Shown: piece after piece, positions 53,267 through 62,535 of the stretch | Numbering within the stretch: position 1 is the stretch's first letter | Layout of the letters: each line of letters starts with the position of its first letter | Assembly (NCBI GenBank): GCA_046329055.1 | Contig: JAXLVK010000021.1 | Location: forward strand, 1-64,000 | Origin: JADKCL01 sp046329055 | GTDB lineage: Bacteria > Bacteroidota > Bacteroidia > J057 > JADKCL01 | DNA: 64,000 bases | Direction: 5' to 3' | The notes under the pieces: generated by a model | The model's database searches: none | Seen by the model: only the letters and a program-made list of their open reading frames with translations | Told to the model about the DNA's origin: nothing | Made by a program: the position numbers and the translations under genes

Positions 53267-54004
53267 CTATCTGATCTCGTAAGAAACCTTCCCGCCATCG
53301 CACTGGATCTCAAAGGCATACGCAGCATTTTGCTCCCGCATCTTGTCGAAGAAGAGCTTCTTGGTGGCCGACCATTCCGGACCTTCATAGATGCAGCCGG
53401 ACTGCACCACGAGGAAATCATTGCCGACCACGGCGCAGAGGTGCGGGGGTGACTTCACGGAAACGCCTTCCTGACCGAGTTCAATGCCTTTTGTCGTGCT
53501 TCCGAGGCTGTTCAGCCATTCTTCCACGTCCTTGGTGAGGGCGCTCGGGGCGATGAAGCGGTAGGCTTTCATGAGGACTCGGGGGTAAACGGCCTTGCCG
53601 TAGCTGTTGGAAATCGGATTTTTCATCCGCAGACGCTTGAAAATGGTCTGTTGGGAGCCCTTGTACTGCGGGTAGGCGTCCATGGGATCGAGTTCCACGA
53701 CCTTGTATTCGGGGAAAATCTCCGTGATCCATTGATCCACCTGCTCCGGGAGGCCGAGGCTCTTGCCCACCGTGGTAGTGGTATGCGTGGTGGTATGCGA
53801 TTCGGAGTGGATGCCGCCCTTGACCTCGAAGTTGGTTTGGGATTCGGAATGGGATTCGGAATGCGTGGTGATGGTGGTGCCGCTGTCCGCGTTCACGATG
53901 CCGCCATGAGGATCGGTGGAATTGCCGTCGTTCACGTTCACATTGCAAGCCGTGAGCATCAGGGCCATGCCTGCCATCACCGCGATGAAGTATCTATGGT
54001 TCAT
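53267..54004 (-). CDS. Lipoprotein, unknown function
   Basis: 245 residues from the ATG at 54004. The lipobox is MALMLTAC (Cys ~20), then NVNVNDGN. A His/Ser/Thr-rich linker follows (TTITTHSESHSESQTNFE ... HSESHTTTHTTTTVG), which could bind metal. A ~150-residue alpha/beta domain follows, with CAVVGNDFLVVQSGC. The frame is open upstream to 54241 but that part has no support. Followed by 54036-54398 on the same strand (31 nt apart), possibly co-transcribed. Confidence 0.65.
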   Translation of the reverse strand: MNHRYFIAVMAGMALMLTACNVNVNDGNSTDPHGGIVNADSGTTITTHSESHSESQTNFEVKGGIHSESHTTTHTTTTVGKSLGLPEQVDQWITEIFPEYKVVELDPMDAYPQYKGSQQTIFKRLRMKNPISNSYGKAVYPRVLMKAYRFIAPSALTKDVEEWLNSLGSTTKGIELGQEGVSVKSPPHLCAVVGNDFLVVQSGCIYEGPEWSATKKLFFDKMREQNAAYAFEIQCDGGKVSYEIR

Positions 54005-54035
54005 TTGGCAAAGGTAAATGGAATGTGGTAACACC

Positions 54036-54398
54036 TCACTCCACCACCTTCCAAGTCGCCTTTTCCAGGATGTACTGCTTGCCGACCATGCCCTGGCTGT
54101 ATTCTCCTTTGGAGTTGACCAGGTCCTCGGCGCTGTGCTCGATGATGCGGAGCCGCCCGGTTGCTTCCACCTGCTTTCCAACGATGTCCTCAGGCCACGA
54201 GGAGAGATCGCCAACGAAATAATTCCCGGCAACGGCACCATTCTTCCGGTTTTCTGCTGTGCCGCGAATCGTGATTGTCTTGCCTTCCATGTTTTCTGTG
54301 GCCTTTACTTCCGCAGGGTTCGCAACCCGTCCACCCTCACAAGCGACGAAGCCAAATAGCAACACGAGGAGCGGTAGCCCGAATGCGATGCGATTCAT
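54036..54398 (-). CDS. Small lipoprotein with OB-fold-like domain
   Basis: 120 residues from the ATG at 54398 (MNRIAFGLPLLVLLFGFVAC), lipobox FGFVAC. The rest is a compact beta domain (EGKTITIRGTAENRKNG ... VGDLSSWPEDIVGKQVEATG) with an OB-fold strand pattern, common among small periplasmic binding proteins. The last strands end at residue 120 (QYILEKATWKVVE). It probably shares a transcript with the lipoprotein gene downstream. Confidence 0.65.
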   Translation of the reverse strand: MNRIAFGLPLLVLLFGFVACEGGRVANPAEVKATENMEGKTITIRGTAENRKNGAVAGNYFVGDLSSWPEDIVGKQVEATGRLRIIEHSAEDLVNSKGEYSQGMVGKQYILEKATWKVVE

Positions 54399-54557
54399 CT
54401 CCAAAAATTCCGCCAATCAATGGAGAAAATCAAGCTCGTCGAAAAATTGCGAATTTCCTGGTACAAGATGCAGAAAATGAAGCCTTTCTGCATCAACCAT
54501 TGAGGGATGACGGGCTTCTGTTGTATTCAGGACTGAAAATCACCAACCCCAATCGCA

Positions 54558-56894
54558 ATGAGATCAAGAATCTACCTTCTTATACTGGTTTTGTGGATGA
54601 CACTCACGGGCAATTTTGCCTCCGCTCAGATTTTTGAGTGGGCGAAGGCATTTGGTCATGGCACCTTTGTGGAGGTGAATGACCTCGCGATGGACAGCCT
54701 CGGCGACTTCTACATAGTGGGTTCATTCAAGGGAACCGTGGATTTTGACCCCGGCCCTGGTGTGCTCAACCTCACCTCTGCGGGCTTTGAGGATGCATTT
54801 GTCACCAAATACAGCTCCACGGGCGCATTCCAATGGGTGAAGACTTGGGGAAGCGTGTACATCGATGTGGCCCATGCAGTCGAGTTCAGCAATGGTCAGC
54901 TGTACATCGGCGGTCGATTCCAGGACGTGGTCGATTTTGATCCAGGTCCTGGATCGGTGATGCGCACCTCGACTGGGTCTGGACAAAGTGGCTTCATGCT
55001 CCGGCTCGACCCCAACGGCGGCTTCGTGGACATTTCCTGCATGTATTCAGCGTATGCCTGCATCGTCTATGACATGACGCAGGACTCCGTTGGGAACATC
55101 TACATGTGCGGCACCTACTCGGATTCCACCAATTTCTTGGGCACCAACCTCACGGGCGATGTCTTGGTGGACGTGTTCGTGGCCAAGGCTGACCCTGCCA
55201 TGAACTTGCAGTGGGCGAGGACATTTGGGAGGTTCATCGGGCAGGAGTCTTGCAAGTCCATCGAATTGGATGCCGCGGGAAGCGTGTATGTCTCCGGGAG
55301 CTTCAGCGGGACGGTGGACATGAATCCGGGGCCCGGGGTGGACAACCACGTAGGAACCACCAATGGCGACGGGTACCTGAGCAAATTTGATGGACAGGGC
55401 AACTGGAAATGGTGCAAGCAATTCGCGGGTTCAGCGGCAGAAAATGCCATGAACATCGCCACCGACCGAAATCGAAGCATCTACGTGGGCGGTTTTTTCA
55501 GTGGAAACATCGATCTGGACCCTGGGCCGGGGACCGATATCCGTGTGGCAACTGCGTATTCGATGTTCATTGCCAGGCTCGATACCTCAGGAAGTTATGT
55601 ATGGGGCGTGAGCTTGCCCACGGGGTCAGGTACCAGCCTCTGCCATCTCCGTGTGGATGCCCATTCAAATATCTGGGCAGGCAGCGATTTTTATGGTACC
55701 GTGGATTTTGACCCATCTCCGGTCGGAAATACCAGCCTCACCGCCATCAGCAACGATGCCTTCATCCACCGGCTGGACAGCAACGGACAGTTTCTGGGGG
55801 TGATCCGGATCGGGAATGGAGGGGCTGAAAAGGCTCGGAAAATCCAACTGACTGGCTTGAATAGCCTGGTGTTCACAGGTGACTTCCAGCAGACCGTGGA
55901 TTTCGACCCATGGGGCGGCGTGTACAACATGACCGCAGCTGGCACCGAGGCGGCCTACATCGAAAAGCTGAGGTTTTGCAGCCATACCACAGCCAGCATC
56001 AGCCTTACAAGCTGCACAGCGATCCAGTCCCCCAGCGGCAATTACAGCTGGACCACTTCAGGCACCTACCAGGACACGATCCCGAATTCCACGGGCTGCG
56101 ACAGCCTGATCGAGGTAGTCGTCACCATCCACCCTCCTGCTGGGGACACGATCACACTTGCAAGTTGCCAGCCGATCACCTCCCCGAGCGGCAACCAGAC
56201 TTGGAGTGCCTCCGGCACCTACCTCGATACCCTGACCACGGTTTTCGGCTGCGACAGCATCATCACTGCGGAGATCACCATCCTGACCGCCACACAATCC
56301 ACCCTACACGACACTGCCTGCCTGAGCTACTTGTCTCCAGCGGGAAATATCTATTCCAACTCAGGCACATACACCGAGGTGATCCCCAACGCCGCAGGCT
56401 GCGACAGCACCATTACCCTGCACCTATGGGTCTGGAACGTTCAGGCAAGCATCAACCAGAGCGGCATCACCCTCACGGCCAGCCCCTCCGGGGCACAATA
56501 CCAGTGGATCAGCTGCGAAAATGGGGGCTTTGTGATTCCCGGTGCGACAGCGCAGACCTATGTTCCCACGGGCAATGGGACCTTCGCGGCGATCGTGACG
56601 CAGGGCGGCTGCAGCGACACCACGAGCTGCGTGACGGTGGTCGTGGTAGGGACAGATTTGGGTGAAGCGGCTGGGTGGTCCATTCATCCGAATCCGGCTC
56701 ACAATCAACTGGTATTGGAGCAGGCCGGGTTTGTGGAGCCGCAGCAGTACGCCATCGTGGATGCCTTGGGCAAGAGGGTGGCCTCGGGTAGGGTAGAGGG
56801 GCCTCGCACCACCATTGAAGTGGCATCTTTGCTGCCTGGCGTCTATTTCCTGCAAGTTGGAAACGGCCTATTTGCTAAGTTTATGAAGCAATGA
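54558..56894 (+). CDS. SBBP-repeat T9SS-secreted protein
   Basis: 778 residues. The signal peptide ends near LTGNFASAQ. About seven SBBP-type propeller repeats (30-430) carry the pattern 'GxFYIVGSFKGTVDFDPGPG...DAFVTKY'. Then come repeated short Cys-Cys units with 'YSWTTSGTYQDTIPNSTGCD' and 'GTYLDTLTTVFGCDSI', about 45 residues each. The C-terminus is a T9SS type A sorting domain (SIHPNPAHNQLVLEQ ... LLPGVYFLQV). Surface or secreted. Its stop overlaps the next gene's ATG by 4 nt (ATGA), so the DDAH-like gene is probably coupled. Confidence 0.85.
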   Translation: MRSRIYLLILVLWMTLTGNFASAQIFEWAKAFGHGTFVEVNDLAMDSLGDFYIVGSFKGTVDFDPGPGVLNLTSAGFEDAFVTKYSSTGAFQWVKTWGSVYIDVAHAVEFSNGQLYIGGRFQDVVDFDPGPGSVMRTSTGSGQSGFMLRLDPNGGFVDISCMYSAYACIVYDMTQDSVGNIYMCGTYSDSTNFLGTNLTGDVLVDVFVAKADPAMNLQWARTFGRFIGQESCKSIELDAAGSVYVSGSFSGTVDMNPGPGVDNHVGTTNGDGYLSKFDGQGNWKWCKQFAGSAAENAMNIATDRNRSIYVGGFFSGNIDLDPGPGTDIRVATAYSMFIARLDTSGSYVWGVSLPTGSGTSLCHLRVDAHSNIWAGSDFYGTVDFDPSPVGNTSLTAISNDAFIHRLDSNGQFLGVIRIGNGGAEKARKIQLTGLNSLVFTGDFQQTVDFDPWGGVYNMTAAGTEAAYIEKLRFCSHTTASISLTSCTAIQSPSGNYSWTTSGTYQDTIPNSTGCDSLIEVVVTIHPPAGDTITLASCQPITSPSGNQTWSASGTYLDTLTTVFGCDSIITAEITILTATQSTLHDTACLSYLSPAGNIYSNSGTYTEVIPNAAGCDSTITLHLWVWNVQASINQSGITLTASPSGAQYQWISCENGGFVIPGATAQTYVPTGNGTFAAIVTQGGCSDTTSCVTVVVVGTDLGEAAGWSIHPNPAHNQLVLEQAGFVEPQQYAIVDALGKRVASGRVEGPRTTIEVASLLPGVYFLQVGNGLFAKFMKQ

Positions 56895-57676
56895 CCGATT
56901 CCCATACCCCGCCCCGCTTCACCCGCGCCATTGTCCGCAAGCCCGGACGCTCGCTCGTCCACGGCATCACCACCGCCGACTTGGGTGTGCCAGACTATGA
57001 CCTCGCCCTGCGGCAACATGCGGCCTATGTCGATGCGTTGCGGAAATGCGGCCTGGCAATCACGGAATTGCCCGCCTTGGAGGAGTTCCCGGATTCGACC
57101 TTCGTGGAGGATGTGGCGCTCTGCACCCGGGTGGGGGCGGTGGTGACGAACCCGGGCGCGGCCTCCCGCAATGGGGAGCGCGCCCATATCCGCGCGGCGT
57201 TGGAGGAGCATTTTGCGACGATGGGCGAGATTGCTGCGCCGGGGACCTTGGATGCGGGCGATGTGATGATGGTCGGCGATCATTTCTACATCGGGCTTTC
57301 AGCGAGGACAAATGCGGACGGGGCTGCGCAGCTGATCACGATACTGCGAGCCTGGGGCATGGATGGCGAGGCGGTGCCCCTGCAGGAGGTGCTGCACCTG
57401 AAGACGGGCGTTACCTACATGGAGCGCGGAAACATGCTCGTGAGCGGTGAATTCGTGCATCGGGAGGTCTTCGCCAAGTTTCACCGGGCCGTGGTGCCTG
57501 CAATTGAGGCTTACGCTGCCAATTGTCTCTGGATCAATGACCGAATCCTGATTCCCGATGGCTTTCCGCAGGTAGCTGCTGCGCTTGCATCGCTCGGGTA
57601 CGACCTGATCCCGCTGGACATGTCCGAGTACCAAAAAATCGATGGGGGTTTGAGTTGCCTCAGTTTGCGATTTTGA
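56891..57676 (+). CDS. DDAH-like amidinotransferase-superfamily hydrolase
   Basis: 261 residues. Motifs of dimethylarginine dimethylaminohydrolase: FPDSTFVEDVA (substrate/active-site Asp-Glu), NPGA..R, LDAGDVM, GLSARTN, a catalytic His in HLKTGVTYM (~170) and the catalytic Cys near the C-terminus (GGLSCLSLRF, residue 256). DDAH hydrolyses methylated arginine to citrulline and methylamine; sister enzymes hydrolyse arginine or related amidines, so the substrate is not certain. Its start overlaps the stop of the T9SS gene. Cytosolic. All key residues are present. Confidence 0.85.
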   Translation: MTDSHTPPRFTRAIVRKPGRSLVHGITTADLGVPDYDLALRQHAAYVDALRKCGLAITELPALEEFPDSTFVEDVALCTRVGAVVTNPGAASRNGERAHIRAALEEHFATMGEIAAPGTLDAGDVMMVGDHFYIGLSARTNADGAAQLITILRAWGMDGEAVPLQEVLHLKTGVTYMERGNMLVSGEFVHREVFAKFHRAVVPAIEAYAANCLWINDRILIPDGFPQVAAALASLGYDLIPLDMSEYQKIDGGLSCLSLRF

Positions 57677-57699
57677 CTTGAAAATTCTAGATTGATGCC

Positions 57700-58335
57700 A
57701 TGAAACGCGAACATTCCCTCCTTTTCGCCACGTTCTTGTTTGTTGCGATGTTAGCAGGATGCTGCTTTGAGCATTCCGAAAATCACCACGAAGTCCCGCC
57801 TTATGCCTATTCGATGGTTCCCTACGACACGGGGAGCACCTTCCGCATGCGGGACACGAGCGGTTTCATCAATACTTTTCGGTACGTGTCCGCAGGTATT
57901 GAGGATGAGCAGATGGCGAGCTGCGGCAATTGCTGCGAGGACAACTACTCCCAGCGGTTTCACTTGCACATGCGAGGCGGTAGCCCCTCGGTGGACCTTG
58001 AGTTTGGTCTGTTGCAGGAGGGTTGGGGGGCTCAGTCGGTTCATGACCCCACCGTTTTTTCATTGAGATTCGACGAGGTGGTGGAGTACCGATGGACGAG
58101 GTACCTCTCCGAAGGAGGAGGGCAGTGCTGGGACGATCCGAGCACTGGGGTGAGCTGTCAGTTCAACCTCGTGGTCGCAGGAGTGACCTACGACACCCTC
58201 TATCAATTCACGCGAAGCGAATGGCTCGGCGGCATTTCACAGGAGGACAACCCGGTGAATATGTGGTACAGCACGAAGGTCGGCTTGGTCAAGTACACCA
58301 CAGGCATGGGGAATACTTGGGAATTGGTTCCCTGA
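57700..58335 (+). CDS. Lipoprotein, unknown function
   Basis: 211 residues: signal and lipobox (FLFVAMLAGC), then a beta-rich domain with the sequence GSTFRMRDTSGFINTF ... SCGNCCEDNYSQRFHLHM. Several Cys pairs (CGNCC, QCWDD) might form disulfides. It lies 24 nt after the DDAH-like gene on the same strand, so it may share the transcript. No family recognised. Confidence 0.65.
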   Translation: MKREHSLLFATFLFVAMLAGCCFEHSENHHEVPPYAYSMVPYDTGSTFRMRDTSGFINTFRYVSAGIEDEQMASCGNCCEDNYSQRFHLHMRGGSPSVDLEFGLLQEGWGAQSVHDPTVFSLRFDEVVEYRWTRYLSEGGGQCWDDPSTGVSCQFNLVVAGVTYDTLYQFTRSEWLGGISQEDNPVNMWYSTKVGLVKYTTGMGNTWELVP

Positions 58336-58538
58336 AACTCCTTTCATTTGAATCCCTTCAATGCTTGTCTGGCCCTACCGGCGTGCCTTGTGGGCAATGG
58401 GCCCTCTCAAGCAGGCGGGCAGAACATTTTTTGCAAAACTTTCAATAATTATTGAAACTTCTGGTGCGATGGTCTCGTTCAAACCAATATCAGCAAGGAA
58501 TTCCCTCGCTGTGGTTTGAAAACTTGATACCCACTACC

Positions 58539-58859
58539 ATGTTGTTTTTTATCCTACTCCTCATGCTTGTCCTCGGTCCGGTCCAAGTGATCTGGGCGTT
58601 CATACACGTGGCATTCACCAAGGACGACAATACCCGCCGTCGCTTTGGCTACTACTTCATCGGAGTAGGCATCTACTTCGCAGTGCTGATCCCGATGTGG
58701 TACAGCTTCAACATCTGGCATTCGGATCCCTTGGTCGCGATCCACTTCTACGGTGGCGCATGGTCGCTGGCAATTTACCACATCTACATCGTCGCTACAT
58801 CCATCCCACGGCCTGAACCCGACCTGATGCAGGTGGACATGGACGGGCACCCCATCTGA
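58539..58859 (+). CDS. Small membrane protein
   Basis: 106 residues from the ATG at 58539 (MLFFILLLMLVLGPVQVIWAF). There are three or four hydrophobic segments: VIWAFIHVAF, GYYFIGVGIYFAVLIPMWY and GGAWSLAIYHIYIV. The start at 58539 is chosen because the upstream extension is not hydrophobic or conserved-looking. Followed on the same strand by another small membrane protein (33 nt). Function unknown. Confidence 0.6.
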   Translation: MLFFILLLMLVLGPVQVIWAFIHVAFTKDDNTRRRFGYYFIGVGIYFAVLIPMWYSFNIWHSDPLVAIHFYGGAWSLAIYHIYIVATSIPRPEPDLMQVDMDGHPI

Positions 58860-58891
58860 TCATTGTCCTCACCCCCAAACGCCTCACTGTC

Positions 58892-59254
58892 ATGGATTTT
58901 CTTTATCTCGTCCTTGCGGGCATGGCGGTCATTGCTTCGCTCGCACCCAGACTCAGCAAGATGGCCAAGGCCAATCTCGAGACCCGGAACCGCTACGCCG
59001 TCTGCATTGTCGGGGCTGTGGTCGGACTACAGCAGGCGCTTGCCTTCATGATCGATCCCAACGAAGGCATCCAAGAATTCTACAAGGCTTTTGAGGCGTA
59101 TTTGCCCTACGGCATCGCAATCCTCATCGCCGTTGCCGCCAACAGGTTCTACACCCAAGGCCAATCTGCCCCCGAACTCCCAGCCGCCGTGCCTGCCCCC
59201 GAGCCAGTCGCAACAAGCCCAGTCAGCAACCCTGACCTCATTTGGATGACCTGA
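58892..59254 (+). CDS. Small membrane protein
   Basis: 120 residues. An N-terminal hydrophobic segment (MDFLYLVLAGMAVIASLAP), a second near NRYAVCIVGAVVGLQQALAF and a third near YGIAILIAVAANRFY precede a Pro/Ala-rich tail. Possibly co-transcribed with the preceding 106-residue gene. Function unknown. Confidence 0.5.
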   Translation: MDFLYLVLAGMAVIASLAPRLSKMAKANLETRNRYAVCIVGAVVGLQQALAFMIDPNEGIQEFYKAFEAYLPYGIAILIAVAANRFYTQGQSAPELPAAVPAPEPVATSPVSNPDLIWMT

Positions 59255-59376
59255 GCGGCAGAGCGTCCATCTAGGAAAATGCAATCCGTTCATCGTCAGT
59301 GCTCGCGAGCCTGATTGGCCCTCAGCGCCTTGCCCGGCGGGTGGACTTGGGGTAGATTTGCAACTCAATCATCGGC

Positions 59377-59817
59377 ATGAAAACTTTCGCCCTTCAACAC
59401 AGCTTCACGGAGGCTCAGTGCGCTGCGCTTTGGGAGGCCGCCCCAGATTTCTCCAAACTGGGCAGCTACCATCCTCTCATGAAAAAGGTCGTGGAACTCG
59501 AACCCGAGGCAGGAGGGAAGCGGTGGTTCAAGGTATGGGAGGAGGTCTCCATCCGTTCATGGTGGAAAATGCGGCCTGTGTACAAAGTGCGCACTGAGGT
59601 GCTCGAACCCCATCGCCAAGTCGCCTACCACGCTAGAATCATGGGTCTGATCCGATTGCAAATCACCATCACCCTCGGCCCCACGGAAGCCAATCAAGTG
59701 TTCCGAGTCGCCGAGCAAGTCCAAGTCACCCAACTACCCATCGCCACCAGGCTCTTCACCCAAGTTTTCATTCCCGCCCACCAAGCCCTCTTCCAAAACC
59801 TCCGCACAAAACACTGA
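59377..59817 (+). CDS. SRPBCC-superfamily protein
   Basis: 146 residues with the START/Bet v1-like layout: N-terminal helix plus 'LWEAAPDFSKLGSYHPLM', central antiparallel strands (KRWFKVWEEVSIRSWWKM, YKVRTEVLEPHRQVAYHA) and a long C-terminal helix (FTQVFIPAHQALFQNLRT). Such domains bind hydrophobic ligands; no specific ligand is suggested. Cytosolic. Length is typical. Confidence 0.7.
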   Translation: MKTFALQHSFTEAQCAALWEAAPDFSKLGSYHPLMKKVVELEPEAGGKRWFKVWEEVSIRSWWKMRPVYKVRTEVLEPHRQVAYHARIMGLIRLQITITLGPTEANQVFRVAEQVQVTQLPIATRLFTQVFIPAHQALFQNLRTKH

Positions 59818-59861
59818 TAATCAATTGTTAATTATTAATTATCAACTATTCATTCCATAAC

Positions 59862-60329
59862 ATGTCGCTCCATTACCTCCAAGGCGACGCCACCGTCCCC
59901 CAAGCCCCCGGCGTCAAGATCATCGCCCACATCTGCAACAACCTCGGCGGATGGGGCAAAGGCTTCGTGCTCGCCATTTCCAAGCGGTGGAAAGGGCCAG
60001 AGGAAGCCTACCGTGCATGGCACCGCGACCGTGCCCGCAACGATTTCGGACTCGGCGCCATCCAGGTCGTGCAAGTGAACAGCTACACCTACGTCGCCAA
60101 CATGATCGCGCAGCAGGGCATGAAGACCGGAAGCAGCGGGCCGCCCATTCGCTACGAAGCCCTCGAACAATGCCTCACCCGGCTCGCGGAGGAGGCCACC
60201 AACCTGCACGCCAGCATCCACATGCCCCGCATAGGAACAGGCCTCGCCGGCGGCAAGTGGGAAGAAGTCGCCCCCATCCTCGAAAGGACAGTCGGACACC
60301 TCCCATGCTACATCTATGATTTTAGTTGA
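59862..60329 (+). CDS. Macro-domain (ADP-ribose-binding/hydrolysing) protein
   Basis: 155 residues. Macro-domain motifs: LQGDAT (ligand-loop start), IIAHICNNLGGWGKGFVLA (the Gly-rich phosphate-binding stretch) and the C-terminal IHMPRIGTGLAGGKW. A stand-alone domain of normal size, related to the ALC1/Appr-1-p-processing group that removes or binds ADP-ribose. No DarT-like partner is visible nearby, so I do not call it an antitoxin. Confidence 0.8.
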   Translation: MSLHYLQGDATVPQAPGVKIIAHICNNLGGWGKGFVLAISKRWKGPEEAYRAWHRDRARNDFGLGAIQVVQVNSYTYVANMIAQQGMKTGSSGPPIRYEALEQCLTRLAEEATNLHASIHMPRIGTGLAGGKWEEVAPILERTVGHLPCYIYDFS

Positions 60330-60330
60330 A

Positions 60331-60372
60331 AGTTGACAGTGGACCTTTGATCCAGGCTATCCACTGTCAACT
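60331..60372. repeat. 13-bp inverted repeat after the macro-domain gene
   Basis: Arms agttgacagtgga (60331-60343) and tccactgtcaact (60360-60372), loop 16 nt; a further partial copy (ccactgtcaacta) follows at about 60375. It lies in the spacer between convergent genes. Without a T run it is not a typical terminator. Confidence 0.7.
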
Positions 60373-60396
60373 ACCCACTGTCAACTATCAACTCTC

Positions 60397-60885
60397 CTAG
60401 TTGCTGCGCGCCGCAAGTAGGTCTCTCACCCCCGACAAAAACACCCCTCCGGCCATGGCGGCCATGACCCAGCCTTGCCAGCCGTGGTCCATGCGGAGGA
60501 AGCCGGTCGGCAATTGCGTCCATTCCCACCAAATCGGGGCGAAATAGGCCATCATCACGCCATAGACGATTCCCATGAGGGCATGCATCGCCCGTTCGCC
60601 ACGTGGCAGCTTGCGGGTCCGGTCCTCTTCCCAGAAGTCCCAAAGCGTGATCACGATCTCCACAACCACGATCAATGCAAATAGCCAGGCCCAGATGCCA
60701 TGCCACTCGACCCAACCGAGGCTGAAAAAGAGCAAGGCATAAGCAAAATCCCGGGCCGCATGGAGCCGCAATTCCTTTGCTGCTGTCGCTTGGGACGGCA
60801 GCCGCAGCTTCCATTCATGGTAATACAGCGTGTCAAAGGCACCCATGGCCCCTTGCAGCAGCGCGATCCACAATACCGTATTCAT
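60397..60885 (-). CDS. Membrane protein linked to the DUF4166 gene
   Basis: 162 residues with four or five hydrophobic segments: LWIALLQGAMGAFDTLYY, FAYALLFFSLGW, WLFALIVVVEIVIT, LMGIVYGVMMAYFAPIWW and WVMAAMAGGVFLSGV. A 'DFWEEDRTRKLPRGERA' loop separates the third and fourth. Its ATG overlaps the stop of the DUF4166 gene by 3-4 nt. The pair therefore probably works together, perhaps at the membrane. Confidence 0.75.
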   Translation of the reverse strand: MNTVLWIALLQGAMGAFDTLYYHEWKLRLPSQATAAKELRLHAARDFAYALLFFSLGWVEWHGIWAWLFALIVVVEIVITLWDFWEEDRTRKLPRGERAMHALMGIVYGVMMAYFAPIWWEWTQLPTGFLRMDHGWQGWVMAAMAGGVFLSGVRDLLAARSN

Positions 60886-61433
60886 GCCTCCAATTCGATG
60901 TTTCCAGTGTATTCAAACAGCATTCCCAGCAGTGCCGACCGCGACTCGACCCAGACTTCCCAGCTCTTGCCATCGGCATGGGCGGTGGCGCGGGCGTTCA
61001 CCTGGAGGCCCGCCCAGCGCGGCATGGGCAATCCCAGCATCCAACTGCGCTGCGTCGCAAAGCAGAGCGCACCCTCCTCGACCCAGAGCCGCATCGCCAA
61101 CCGGACAGGGCCGGATTGCTCCTGGAACAACCCATTTGCAGCCCATTGCCGGGACTGGAGCAGCTTCTCGCCAAATGTCCGCAGCCATTCCTCCTCCTCG
61201 CCCGATCGCCGGATCTCCAAATGCAGTGGAACCCGCTCGGCGGCTCGCGGCACGCCGGAGGCGGCATTCACCAGCCTGACCAGCCATCCTCGTCCATGCC
61301 TGACCCGCATCCATCCCCGCGCCTGCACACGAGGAGCAGATCCATGCACCTGCCTCAGCAGCGGCGGCAATTCCGCAAATGCCGTCCCAAGCAATACCTG
61401 GTACGCCGAGGCAACCTCCGCCGCGTTTTCCAT
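60882..61433 (-). CDS. DUF4166 domain protein
   Basis: 183 residues from the ATG at 61433 (MENAAEVASAYQVLLGTAFA); the frame opens to 61508 but the DUF4166 pattern begins here. Motifs: FAELPPLLRQVH, GWMRVRHGRGWLVRLV, PLHLEIRRSGEEEEWLRTF and, near the end, RSALLGMLFEYTG. DUF4166 usually occurs next to short-chain dehydrogenase-like domains or as a stand-alone protein; its role is unknown. It is coupled to the membrane protein gene at 60397. Confidence 0.75.
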   Translation of the reverse strand: MENAAEVASAYQVLLGTAFAELPPLLRQVHGSAPRVQARGWMRVRHGRGWLVRLVNAASGVPRAAERVPLHLEIRRSGEEEEWLRTFGEKLLQSRQWAANGLFQEQSGPVRLAMRLWVEEGALCFATQRSWMLGLPMPRWAGLQVNARATAHADGKSWEVWVESRSALLGMLFEYTGNIELEA

Positions 61434-61513
61434 GACTCCCGATGGCTTGACCGCTTGCATTTGCGCTTTGAATCGGTAAATTACATGGAAATCTTCTGAC
61501 CCATACATATTAC

Positions 61514-62422
61514 ATGAACGATTTGCACGACCCGCAGACTCTCCGGCGACTGGACCGGATCACCATCAGCGCAGCGATTCTTCTCTTCATCGGATTCGTG
61601 ATGCCCTTCGCAGAAAACCGTTTCATGAGCCACGAGTTGGACTGGTTCGGATTGCGAACCATCACAGGCTCGGATGCGCCCTGGCAGATCAGGATTTACA
61701 TGCTGCTGCCCTTGATGACCTTGGTGGTTGCAGCCATCTCCTTGATCGTCAAGAATCCCCAAACCAAAGTTTACCTCCGGATCGTCGCTGGATTTTTTCC
61801 CCTCGCATTTGTCCTGGTCGCTGGGCAATTGGCGTTTCTGGGCGATTCTGCCAACATGTTGAGCCAACTGAGCAGTCCCAGCACTCCCAACATTGGGCCT
61901 GGGCTGATCCAAATGGTATGTCTTTTCCTCGGGCCCCTGGCCATGTACGTGGGCGCCAATGCCTCACTGCTCAAGCCCGACTCCCGGGTTCCGGTGCATA
62001 TCGTCTTCGCTGGGGCACTGTTGTTCGCGATTGCCATGGTGATGCCTCAGCTGGGCAGCCAACCGGGACCCAAGGCGCTCCTACTCACGAGCTTCTACTT
62101 CATGGGGGAGAGCCCCGTTGCGGGCATCATCGCGATGTTGGTCGAAGGGTTGATGGTCACTGCCATCGTGGTGTCCATCATCTGGTGGGCCAAGCGCAAC
62201 CAAGGCGCCGCACAAGGAGCAAACGTCCGGCGGCTCCTCAATGTTGCCTTTACCGTCACGGTGGCGGTCGTGCTCGCATGGATGCTTTGGATCATGATCC
62301 GTGCCGGAGCAATGGCTTCGTTTTTCATCGTCATGGTGATCATGATGGCCAAATTCTCAATTCCGGCGATCGCTTGGTACCAACTCAAGATCGTGGGATT
62401 GGCACCGATTTCGGCACGTTGA
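61514..62422 (+). CDS. Polytopic membrane protein, unknown function
   Basis: 302 residues with about seven hydrophobic segments (AAILLFIGFVMPF, IYMLLPLMTLVVAAISLIV, VAGFFPLAFVLVAGQLAF, VFAGALLFAIAMVMP, VAGIIAMLVEGLMVTAIVVS, FTVTVAVVLAWMLWIMI, MASFFIVMVIMMA). The order and spacing resemble the next gene on the strand, suggesting paralogy. Divergent from the DUF4166 gene. No catalytic motif. Confidence 0.7.
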   Translation: MNDLHDPQTLRRLDRITISAAILLFIGFVMPFAENRFMSHELDWFGLRTITGSDAPWQIRIYMLLPLMTLVVAAISLIVKNPQTKVYLRIVAGFFPLAFVLVAGQLAFLGDSANMLSQLSSPSTPNIGPGLIQMVCLFLGPLAMYVGANASLLKPDSRVPVHIVFAGALLFAIAMVMPQLGSQPGPKALLLTSFYFMGESPVAGIIAMLVEGLMVTAIVVSIIWWAKRNQGAAQGANVRRLLNVAFTVTVAVVLAWMLWIMIRAGAMASFFIVMVIMMAKFSIPAIAWYQLKIVGLAPISAR

Positions 62423-62535
62423 CTTGGGAATCTCCCCTTTCGTGTTAACTTGCTGATGCCGTGCGGGCTGCAATTGCAGGAAGTGCGGCTACAAGCGTTT
62501 TGCAATTGTCCTCAACCACTTAATCACTCAAGTAC

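Noticed and set aside
59862..60329. DarG-type antitoxin
   Set aside because: Only a macro domain is present; no DarT-like ADP-ribosyltransferase next to it and the size fits a stand-alone macro protein.
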